Part shown: positions 22,094-31,553 of the stretch, in pieces | How positions within the stretch are numbered: position 1 is the stretch's first letter | How the letters are laid out: every line of letters begins with the position of its first letter | DNA from: Anisus vortex | Taxonomy: Eukaryota > Mollusca > Gastropoda > Planorbidae | DNA length: 64,000 nucleotides | Assembly: GCA_949126835.1 (NCBI GenBank) | Contig: OX421503.1 | Coordinates: 1,075,001-1,139,000 of the forward strand | Direction: 5' to 3' | The notes under the pieces: generated by a model | What the model saw: the letters and a program-made list of their open reading frames with translations, nothing else | Databases searched by the model: none | What the model was told of the DNA's origin: nothing | Made by a program: the position numbers and the translations under genes

Positions 22094-22237
22094 TTCTGGT
22101 AAAACCAAAGACTTTTGTAATATATCGTGATACAGACTTTGTAACAATCATACTTCTAATATGCATATTTGTGCTACTTTTGATCAAGTTTTATGGAGCG
22201 AGAATAATCGATATTTGTAGAAAGAAGAACAAAAAAG
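22094..22237 (+). CDS. Transmembrane exon of receptor-like gene, unit 1
   Basis: 144 bases between TTTTTTTCAG and GTAACT, phase 1 at both ends, 47 full codons. It encodes a short lumenal stretch (LVKPKTFVIYRDTDF), a hydrophobic helix (VTIILLICIFVLLLI), then a basic stop-transfer segment (CRKKNKK). The same exon occurs at 39343-39486 with the same length and phases. It joins in frame to the CARD exon at 24217. No signal peptide or ectodomain exon could be identified upstream in this unit, so the gene may be truncated or its exons too diverged to see. Confidence 0.7.
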
Positions 22238-23002
22238 GTAACTATTTGTTTAGAGATTATTTCAGTTTACAAACCATTACAATGTTTTGCTTTTATTAAC
22301 TAGTAAAATAGATTTGGATGATCCTTACATAGCCTAGTCATGTTTAGTTTTTCGATATTCAGAACGGGTTATCCAGTTGTCTGTTAGTGAGGCCGATACA
22401 CATCTATCTATGATAAATGAATTTTGCTCAAAACAAAAACTATAATATAATCTTTTGAAAATGTCCACATCACAAATGGAACTTGTCTTAGTTAATATTT
22501 CTGGAAGTTTTTAATTTAGAAAATGTGTTATCCATTTTAAAAAAATGGGTTTGTTAAAAACAATGTCTGGTTGCCACGAGACGTAATGTGGTAAGACCAT
22601 CATGTGATTTGATTGACGACAGCTAGATATGCTGTCCAGCCGTTACGTACACAGTTAGGACACTATCTGGTTGAGTTGACTGGTCATCGGCTGTCCATCA
22701 GGGACAAATTATATTTGTCGCCATTAATATACTTAAAATACAAAACAATGAAGAATGATTACAGGTCTATTCTTAATCCGATACTAAAGTTGTTATACCA
22801 TTTATAAATAGAGTCGTTAAACTTGAAACCGTGTAATGCTATAAAGTTTGAATAAGATTATAAGTTGTTCTTATTTAAACAGTGTGCTCATCAAAATGTC
22901 ATATATAAATATATCGGGTCATGATTAATTCCTAGTATGTAAATCTCGTCATATTTAATTATTGAACATTTTCATTCCATTTTCTCAACACGAGAGGGGG
23001 GG

Positions 23003-23115
23003 GGGTAGAGTGAAGCCGGCTGGTCCAGTGCTTAGTTTACCAGACTGTCAACCGATACGTCGCGGTTTATATCCTTGGCTTCGATCCATCCCTGCAGCCC
23101 TGCAGGGGTTTATCT
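23003..23115 (+). mobile_element. tRNA-like SINE fragment
   Basis: Contains GGCTGGTCCAGTGCTTAG, resembling a pol III A box, and CGGTTTATATCC, a worn B box. A homologous copy lies at 40272-40395 in unit 2, so the SINE predates the duplication. Confidence 0.45.
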
Positions 23116-23117
23116 TT

Positions 23118-23470
23118 TCTTATCTTATACATTACAGACGCTCCTTCTATAAAGAGGCTTATTGCGTCCTACGCTCATCCGTGGTCCGAGTCTACTCTTG
23201 CATTTTTATTAATGTTTTAAATGTTGTTAAGTTACTGGTTTTCCTGGTTTGTTAAGTTAACCTATTCCATTCCCGAATGCCACTCGGTAAGAAGGACTAC
23301 TTATATGCATTTGTTCTGGCATAAGGGATAAGGAAAGAGTTTTTGTCATTATCTGAGCTTTGCAAAAGGTTTATATTGGGTCGTATTTCTAAATTAGAGT
23401 TTAATGCCTTATGTATTATTATTATTTTGGCCCCTAGTGAACGTAATAATTTTCTATCTTGAAGGATCGT
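23118..23470 (-). mobile_element. LINE ORF2 C-terminal remnant
   Basis: Matches the repeated block also found at 41370-42010, 59940-60185 and 63180-63790 (TTACAGACGCTCCTTCTATA, CATTCCCGAATGCCACTCGG). On the minus strand it gives LINE end motifs of the type FLPSG-x-R-x-WNGLP. The corresponding position in unit 2 (after 40395) is an empty site. Confidence 0.6.
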
Positions 23471-23597
23471 CTGTACAACTTCTAAGATAAAAGCAAAGAA
23501 AAACCTTCACTAAATGTAAATGTGACCATGAATATAATTATCAAACGAATCTATGATTAGTAAAGAGATAGAAAGAAAAAAAACAAAATTACTTTAA

Positions 23598-24043
23598 AGA
23601 CCAAGTGAAGATGTTTTTCTCAAAGGAACGAGATTTGGAATAGCCTCATACGGCAGTGACGTTTGAGAAAGAAAACAAATAAACAAAACTCGACGCTATA
23701 AATCTATAGTTAACCATTTTGTTAAAAATAAGAACCGGGAAAAGATTTAAAACATGTGGCAATAGATTCAAAACGCGTGACAATATTAATTTTTCCTCCT
23801 CTAAATTCTTTCTCTTACGTCACTTTCCTATGTTGCCGGAAAAAATCATCTCAAACGGCTACGAGATTTGGATTTGTCCTCCAAAATGCACACATTTAAG
23901 TGCATATATTGAACTAATTACTTAAAAGTTGTCTTTGATATTTTGTTTAAATGATTTTTATTAACATTCAGATACTGAATACACTATTTAATATCAAAAT
24001 CTAATGTTATCTAAATTTTGATAAAAAGCTCTTCACTTGGTAT
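23598..24043. mobile_element. TTAA-flanked MITE, family A, copy 3
   Basis: Begins AGACCAAGTGAAGATG and ends CTTCACTTGGTAT, with TTAA at 23594-23597 and 24044-24047. Unit 2 has the uninserted site at about 40549-40565 (ATTACTTTAATATGACGTCA), which proves that TTAA is duplicated on insertion. Confidence 0.88.
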
Positions 24044-24216
24044 TTAATATGACGTCACTTACATTGATCGAAAAAATGGGACACAAAAAAATGAATGGGA
24101 GAAAAAAAGATATAAATAAAGTATAAAACTGTAAACAAATTAATGTATAAATTATATTTTATAAACACAAACATATCACAGCTAGTTAGTAAGTTTATAT
24201 TTCTACATAGGTATAG

Positions 24217-24532
24217 ACAAAATCCCCTTGTTGAATGTCACAGGAGGAAAATTAAAAACAGTCCATATGGAGATAACTCGGAACAATTACGTCTTTCTGA
24301 AAGAGGAGTTAGAGCCCTTGGATTTCATCGATTATCTGTACCAACATCAGTTTATTACCTTTGAGGATATGGAGACCATTAAGAAAGGTTGTAAGTCGAG
24401 ACAAGAGTTGAATCTCTGCTGGAATTGATCCTTTGTTCGGGTCCTGGGAATTCATTTGACTTATTCACAGAGGCAATCAGACATAAGTATCCACATGTAG
24501 TAGAACGCATACAGAGTGTAGGAAAAGTTTAA
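24217..24532 (+). pseudogene. CARD exon of unit 1, frameshifted
   Basis: Follows the acceptor GGTATAG and enters in phase 1, continuing from the transmembrane exon at 22094-22237. It encodes the first half of a CARD-like death-fold domain (NNYVFLKEELEPLDFIDYLY, ITFEDMETIKKGCKSRQ). Then a four-base deletion relative to unit 2, near 24405, shifts the frame to a stop at 24426-24428. The remaining homologous DNA to 24532 still encodes the last helices in another frame. This copy therefore lacks roughly the last 35 residues of the domain and is probably non-functional in signalling. A short decoy-like product cannot be excluded. Confidence 0.75.
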
Positions 24533-24825
24533 TATAATATATTGTTCATTTATCAGCCTATTTGGGATACTTTCGGTACGGGGGGTAGGGGTGGAGGTGG
24601 GTGGTAAAAACTAAATAAATACTAAACAGAATTTTAAAATACATACAACACATCCCAGATGTTACATAAATAATCCACTTGAGTGCCTTACAATACATTG
24701 TTTTTCAATTTAACGAAACAATATAAATGATAGCAATTAATATGACCTGAACCTTTTTTAATTAAATCACGTTTCAAATATCTACATTGATATGGACTGA
24801 ACTTTTACATTCAATGATGTCGTGT

Positions 24826-25090
24826 GAGGCTAGTGTCCGCTGGCCAACGATTATTATCCTATGCGGGACCGTCCGCTTGGAATCACCTCCCACTACAGCT
24901 TCACCAGAGCCCTAGCTATGACACCTTCGGGAGCCGGCTGAAGACTCACCTATTTCGTTAGTAGTATTTGCGTATACATATTTACTTTTTCGTCTGTTGT
25001 TCGTTGTCTGTATTATGTAACTGTCGTTAGCACATAGAACTGTCATCAACTGGATATGCGCTATAGAAGCACTATTATTATTATTATTAT
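24826..25090 (+). mobile_element. CR1/L2-like LINE 3' end
   Basis: Same sequence as the 3' part of 20713-21541 in opposite orientation (GTGAGGCTAGTGTCCGCTGG, GAAGACTCACCTATTTCGTT), ending in an ATT microsatellite at about 25070-25090. Severely 5'-truncated. Confidence 0.75.
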
Positions 25091-25099
25091 GTCTACAAT

Positions 25100-25620
25100 A
25101 TTTGATTGATGTCTAAATATATTTGATTTGATTCTGATTGCAAAATTTGATTTACTGATGTCTGAACTATTTGATTGATCTTAAGTCTGAAATTTGTGAT
25201 TGATTGAAGTCTGAAATATTTGATTGATATATGTCTGAAATAAATATGTCCGAAATATTTGATGAAGTCTGAAATATTTAATTGATTTATGTCTGAAATA
25301 TTTGATTGATTTATGTGTGAAATAATTCATTAATTTATGTCTGAAATATTTGATTGATTTATGTGTGGAATATTTCATTAATTTTTGTTTGAAATATTTG
25401 TTGATGTATGTGTAAAATATTTCATTAATTTATGTCTGAAATATGTGATTGATTTATGCTGAAATATTTCATTAATTTTTGTTTGAAATATTTGTTGATG
25501 TATGTGTAAAATATTTCATTAATTTATGTCTGAAATATGTGATTGATTTATGTGTGAAATATGTGATTGATTTTTGTCTGAAATATTTGATTGATTCATG
25601 TCTGAAATAAATTTTAATTT
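25100..25620. repeat. Degenerate tandem repeat, about 24 bases
   Basis: Imperfect copies of ATTGATTTATGTCTGAAATA. A related single motif stretch occurs at the same place in unit 2 (about 41260-41350). Confidence 0.75.
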
Positions 25621-26191
25621 TAACTTTACTGCACATTTCATGCAATATTTGATTTGAATGTTGAGTGAACTCTGTGAATCGATTTTGACTGTACTATTGA
25701 TTGATTTAATGTTAACTGCACTACTAGATTTAATGAAGACGAAACTCTTAGAGTTAATGTTGTCGAAATGTTTGATTTAAAGATGACAGACATTTTTTAT
25801 TTAATTATCAAATCTTTTCATTCCTTTAAGATACTTGTTTTAATTGAAAGAAGTATTGATATGTGGGAATATCTTTTAAGAATCATTGATAAAATGTGTA
25901 TTTTATTACTAGGACATTGTTCAGTCTGTTGTTTGATCTACTGTTTGTTCACAACACAATGATTAAACGCTAGTTATTTAGGTAGAATTGAGTAAAACGT
26001 CATTGTATTTACGAGAATACATATTCAAATCTCCACAACTGTTCGTACTGTTTTAGTTTTTTTTAATTATTATTTTTATTACTAATTATTTTATTTTCGT
26101 TAATTGTCTTCGATCCTTAGTTGACTAGACTGACTAAAACAATAAAATTAGAAATCAACGTTCTATCAAAATTATAGAATATAATAACATT

Positions 26192-26470
26192 TGTTACGAA
26201 TATCGGTCATAGATGAATGACGTAGTAAGGCATTGACCTCTTAACAAATGCGTATTAGAGTCCAAGGCGACCAAGGTTTGACCTTTGTGCCCTGAGGGCA
26301 GTTTAAATAAAATAATTCGTCCAATCCCGTGGAAATTGGAGGATAATTATGGATGTTATAGAGAAAGAGGTTAAAATGCGTATTAAGACCCTGTAGAATC
26401 TTCGATGATAGTTTTCTTTGTAAAGTCCCTACCTCCTTAAAGTTAGTTCAGTTTGAAAGTTTGTAGAGTT
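26192..26470 (+). mobile_element. Partial LTR of the gag-protease element family
   Basis: Starts TGTTACGAATATCGGTCATA and follows the LTR at 38145-38788 for about 280 bases before the match is lost. An old, truncated or recombined LTR lying between the two duplication units. Confidence 0.7.
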
Positions 26471-27214
26471 CATATATACAAAATAAAGATACAAGATACA
26501 AATACAGTCACACATTCTTCATTCATTGGTGAGCACCGCAATGAGCCAGGATTAATTGTAGTTTATAGGTTGGAGCCATAGTGAATAAGTGCCATGGCAC
26601 CAGGCTGAGCGCTGGCGCTTCTAGTGAGTTTACCACAAATGTGAAGATGTGGTAGTTAGAATTTCTCAACAGGTATCAGGGATTAGTTAATAACATTGTA
26701 TGAAGGGCATTGACTTTCGGATTCCACACAGCCATCCTTCCAGAGGTGACCTGCATCTACCACAACTGTAGTGTGATGCCCACGATTTGTCCTGATCTCC
26801 CATAGACATGCCAAAATAAGCATGACATTATTATGCAGTAAAGAATTGTATACCACTAACCACTGACAATCTTATGTTTAGTTTGTGATGGACAAATATA
26901 GTAACCACAAACATAACAGAATGAGTCAGTACAAAGCTTGCAGGATCTACTAGACATATTCACCACTTCATATAACAGTTGTAATTAGTTAAAATAAAAA
27001 TAAACAAAAGAATATAGTTAAAATCAGCATATATATATATTTAATGTTATAAATCGACCTATATACGAAAACTCCGAAATATACTTTATATTCTTTCTGA
27101 AGAAATCTTGATGATATAGCAAAACCAATGGTACCACTGAAACAGCATACCAAAATTATGTAAGAAACATTTAAAAATTAACATAAACAAAAATGTTGTT
27201 ACATGGTGTTATTT
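26471..27214. other. No supported gene
   Basis: Spacer between the two duplication units. No splice-phased exon or recognisable element seen. Confidence 0.4.
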
Positions 27215-28009
27215 ATTATTATTATTACGATAATAGTTGTATAAATATTTCGTCGATGTAAACAATGTCTGCCTTTATCATTTTGAAAAAGATAAATCAC
27301 TAACTTTAGATTAATATATATATACCCAATAATCAAATGAATACACACAGCCAATCAAACATGCTGCATTATAAAAATATATGGTAAAACTAGCAAAATA
27401 AATATTTTAAAATATTTTTCACTCACATAGTTTGTATATTTAATGTTTTATTATTATTTATGTATAAGGTATTGCCATATAAAATCAACACTAAAAGGAA
27501 AACATTGCTTTGTGGTGGAAAAATGTATATGCCATCTTTATATTAAGGCTTATCCACACTAACAGCGTGTGTGTGTGTTAGTGTGTGTTTTATTGTGTGT
27601 GTGTCTACTGTTATCAGTGTCCTTGTTTGTAAACTAATGTTGCTAGGACTACTAATCTAACTATATCATATTATGTCATTTACAGTTCAGGTTGCGCCGT
27701 CGATTCGATTCAAGTATAGCAATAACCTAAGCAGGCGTACGATTTCAATCGAGATAAGCAATAGCGTAAGCGTCTTGTTTCAACTAAAAAAAAAAATTTG
27801 AACACTCTTCTTTCTATTAAATAATTTATTTATTATTCTATCAATTCATTGAATAAATTAATTCATCTATCTGTCTGTTAGAATGTTTTTTAAAATCTAA
27901 ATACATGCCCATTGGTAAAAAAAAAAGTCACGTGATTTATATTTACAATCAGATATTAACTTTTATTTTTACTTCAAAAGATATACATATGTATATAAGG
28001 CATCCTTCC

Positions 28010-28590
28010 ATCCTCAAGGGACGATGGCGCAGTCTCATTTTCCCCTGCCTCTCGCCTTTCTCTTGGCTCGCTTCTCTTCACTCCTTTCTGTGAGGGTGGC
28101 TTCTGCGGCCTGAGTGCCCTCACGTACTTTGGACCGCCAGGAGATGCGTTCCTCAGCAAGGCCCTCCCACGTTTTGGGGTCAATGCGTGGCAGTAACAAG
28201 TATTTTTTGCAGACGTCTTTGAAACGCAGGCTAGAGCGACTTCTTTTTCTTGTTCCATCTGCCAGCAATACAGCAGGGCTCTTGGGGTACGTTCCGCACC
28301 CATCCTGTGGACATGGCCTATCTATCGCAGGCGCCTCTCACTCAGGATTAAGTTCATGCTCAGCATATGGCTTCTCCTGAGCACCTCACTTATGCCATTT
28401 GATGTGGAGTATCCTACGCAGGCATCGCAAGTGAAAGCTATTGAGCAGTTTCTGGAGCCCTTTCTCTGTATGTGAAGCAAGAGCTGCATCATCAGTAAAT
28501 AGCAATTCTCTTATTAATACGGTTTCCACTTTGCTCTTTGCACGGAGCTGGGCTATGTTATTGAGATTTCCATCGGCCGTAGTAACAACT
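28010..28590 (-). mobile_element. LINE ORF2 C-terminal remnant, second type
   Basis: Minus-strand pieces read LLFTDDAALASHTEKGLQKL, then GHVHRMGAERTPRALLY and RFKDVCKKYLLLPRIDPKTW, the pattern of RTE/jockey-like ORF2 tails (TDDAAL-x-SHTE, RFKDVCK, WE-x-LA). Multiple frame breaks. Present only in unit 2, inserted between TTCAAA and AACAACTC, which are adjacent in unit 1 (about 19915). Confidence 0.7.
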
Positions 28591-28682
28591 CAAAACAGTA
28601 GCAGTTCGAAAGTTAACAACTCAAATGTATATATTATATTTACACATGTATTAACTAATCAACCTATTAATGGATGCATTGA

Positions 28683-28724
28683 AATATGTATATTTATACA
28701 GACAGAGAGAAAGAGAGAGGCTAT
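28683..28724 (+). repeat. 42-bp direct duplication, left copy
   Basis: 42 bases starting AATATGTATATTTATACAGA and ending GAGAGGCTAT abut the element's 3' LTR. The same 42 bases follow the 5' LTR at 35086-35127. Much longer than the 4-6 bases an LTR integrase normally duplicates. Confidence 0.85.
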
Positions 28725-29348
28725 TGTTATGGCCCTCTATATGATTGACTATTATTACGACTCGTTAAATCGGATTCAATGAATATAGTTGTATCTTTAT
28801 TAGAAGTCTCTAGATTCTGCTAATCTGTAGCCCAAGCTAGGGGTTCTTTGACTGACAGGTCTATGCAGCAATGTAGTTATATTCGTGATAATTATCTTCA
28901 ACACTTTTCTCAACAATGATAGATCAAACAACTCCAGTTGTTGAATAAACAATTTTATTTAAATTGTAGACTCAATATAAACGATCAATAAACTTCATCA
29001 ACTGATGGCAACATAAGTTTCAATACAATGGCATACAATATACAAATGAATATAGCGACTTCACTCGACAAACTTCCGAACTGAACTAACTTAAAGGAGG
29101 TCGGGACTTTCCAAAGAAAACTATCATCGAAGATTCTACAGGGTCTTAATACGCATTTTAACCTCTTTCTCTATAATTACTACGATCCAGAATTATCCCC
29201 CAATTTCCACGGGATTTGAACGAATTATTTTATTTAAACTGCCCTCAGGGCATAAAGGTCAAACCTTGGTCGCTTTGGACTCTGATACGCACTTGTTAAG
29301 AGGTCAATGCCTTACTACGTCATTCATTTATGACCGATATTCGTAACA
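28725..29348 (-). repeat. 3' LTR of the minus-strand element
   Basis: 624 bases. On the element strand it begins TGTTACGAATATCGG and ends CCATAACA. Differs from the other LTR at two sites seen. Confidence 0.92.
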
Positions 29349-29362
29349 TCCCCCCCCCTTCT
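29349..29362 (-). promoter_or_regulatory. Polypurine tract
   Basis: Reads AGAAGGGGGGGGA on the element strand, directly before the 3' LTR. Confidence 0.8.
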
Positions 29363-29999
29363 AAAGCTTTATAATTATTTCTTTTACATTTGAAAAAATG
29401 TTAATTTTAAGGAATAATTATAAAAGAAAATATTCCGGGGAAAACAATACAGTTCAATTGGCGATCCCAATAATTCAATCGAACTGATAACAATAACATA
29501 ATAATATATGCAATATAAATTCATCTTATCAAATGGCTTAACTACAGTCATTCAATCATTCAATTTTTAATTCAAAACAATGGACAATTAAATTGTTTAT
29601 CTAAATCTTGTATACAAGAAAAATACATAATCATTCTTAATAGATATAATATAATACAAGTTAATAATTTCTATTACATGAACATCCCACTGCAATAAAA
29701 ACTCTCTCGTCCATTTAATTAAAAACTAATATCTTTTACAATTTGTAATTATACAACAAAAGAAAAAATCACTTAATGTCTATGCAGACACGACTTATTT
29801 TTTCATAAGGAGAAAAAAAACCCAACGTTCTGATAGAACACATGCTAGGCCTAACTCAATTACAAAACAAAAAAAAATACTAGCCCTGACCTAATTTCAC
29901 TTTACAACAAAATATTATTGCTTCGACAGTATGTTTGTAGGCTGGCTAACACATTAGACAACTGTCTGTGACGCGACACAGAAATTGAGGTCAATTCCG

Positions 30000-30046
<47 letters not shown>

Positions 30047-31553
30047 CTCAATTGATTTTAACAATGTTGACATCGCTATGCAAATTTACCTCATCACAGC
30101 CTAGGTCAAAAAAATATTGCTACGCGATTAAATAGTTATCGTATTAAATGAGCATTCTTTAACATCTATCATCTCAAAATCAAATTCATTTATATTATTT
30201 TGAGAACATTAAACATAGTCTGTTCACGAATTAAAATAGTTTATAGCAAAAATCATTAAAAATATTTCAATTTCTCATTTTACCATGACCTTTCGACGTC
30301 ATTATTTTCTTTTTAAAAGAGTTCACATTGAAACATTCTATCTTTCATGCAGACATGGATTTACTTGAAACAAATTTGGTTAATTTACTTAATTAACTAT
30401 CAATCAAAGCAGATTATATTATCTTCATACAATCTTAGTACTAAATAGTAAGTACTTATTTTCTTTTAATTACATTAAAGACATTTCAAATACAATATTA
30501 TTGAAGTAGAAAAGAGTTAAGCATAGGCTACTATTAATTTTTTTTCAGAGCGAAATCAATGTAACAATTTATGTACAAAACAAACTGCCAGTTTGACTGG
30601 TGTGGTAAAACATTCCATTTCCAATCTTTTCAGTGGTGTACATTGCTCTTTTCCATTTTCCATAAAGGTTTTATTCATAGGTTCTAGGTTCCTGTTACTT
30701 CCACAGTGTTCAGGTCTACCCAGTCTTTTGCTTGTCAATACAATTCATTCAATCTATTTTAACTAATACAGAAAAAATATAGATTAGTTTTACAATCTTG
30801 ACATGAAATCCTTAATTAATCATACATTAGTTTAACATTGGTATGTCAACATTATAAATTCTTAACCATGAAATTCTCAACCATTCTGGTTTACAGTGTC
30901 AAGTCAGTGGCACATATCCTAAATTTATACAAAACAAGGATAAGTTTTTATTTTACATTAGTTTCAACTTCTGATCTGCTTTTCATGTAACAGTATCCTA
31001 AAAGTGAAAAATCATATATAATACATTTCTTGGAATTCTTGTTAGTCATAGTTCTGCCTTGCTGCAACATTTTTTTTTTACCCTACATTATCATACATTC
31101 AATGATAATATAATAAATGAATAAATTCACATAGAAGAAATTTGCATCTTGACTCAGTGCAATATTTCAACAACAGTACATGATAAAATAAATTTCCATA
31201 GTACAATAATAAACATTTCTCAATACTTTAGTGATAGAAAAATTCTCTTTTCTTAAAACCATTTACATCTTTTTCAATCAAATTATCCCCTCTGTCAAAT
31301 GTTTCAATTATCATTTCCAGAGTTTCTCAAACATATCTTATAATCAGTCCACATTTATAATGTCCTCTGATTTAGAAACCAATTCTGCGGATAAAACTGA
31401 TCTTTTTCTCTTATAGCAATTATTTTAAATGCTCAACCTAACAAGTTTGTTTAGAAATATCACACTATAATGATATTTACTCTAACAATACTTTTACTCA
31501 TTCCTTTTTCATCACAAGTAAGGGATTTAGTTTTAAAATAGTAAGTTTGTTAA
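29363..31553 (-). other. Non-coding 3' region of the element
   Basis: About 2.2 kb between the ORF stop and the polypurine tract, with a (CT)n microsatellite at about 30004-30042. It does not resemble the RT/RNase H region of the 2636-9192 element. A collinear inverted copy is at 35950-38144. Confidence 0.7.

Larger units (their letters stand above)
19195..26185 (+). repeat. Tandem duplication, unit 1
   Basis: Collinear with 27215-42625: the shared order is the left flank (about 19200-20350), a transmembrane exon, a tRNA-like SINE, a CARD exon and a right flank with GATTGATTTAATGTTAA motifs. Unit-specific insertions interrupt the match. In unit 1 these are LINE pieces at 20713-21541 and 23118-23470, a MITE at 23598-24043 and a LINE end at 24826-25090. 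Divergence is substantial, so the duplication is older than the transposons. Confidence 0.75.

Noticed and set aside
23020..23090. A functional tRNA gene
   Set aside because: Only A/B-box-like segments are present. No cloverleaf could be folded by eye and the B box is degenerate, so a SINE is more likely.
28114..28380. Plus-strand 88-codon frame
   Set aside because: It is antisense to a LINE ORF2 tail that has recognisable motifs on the minus strand.
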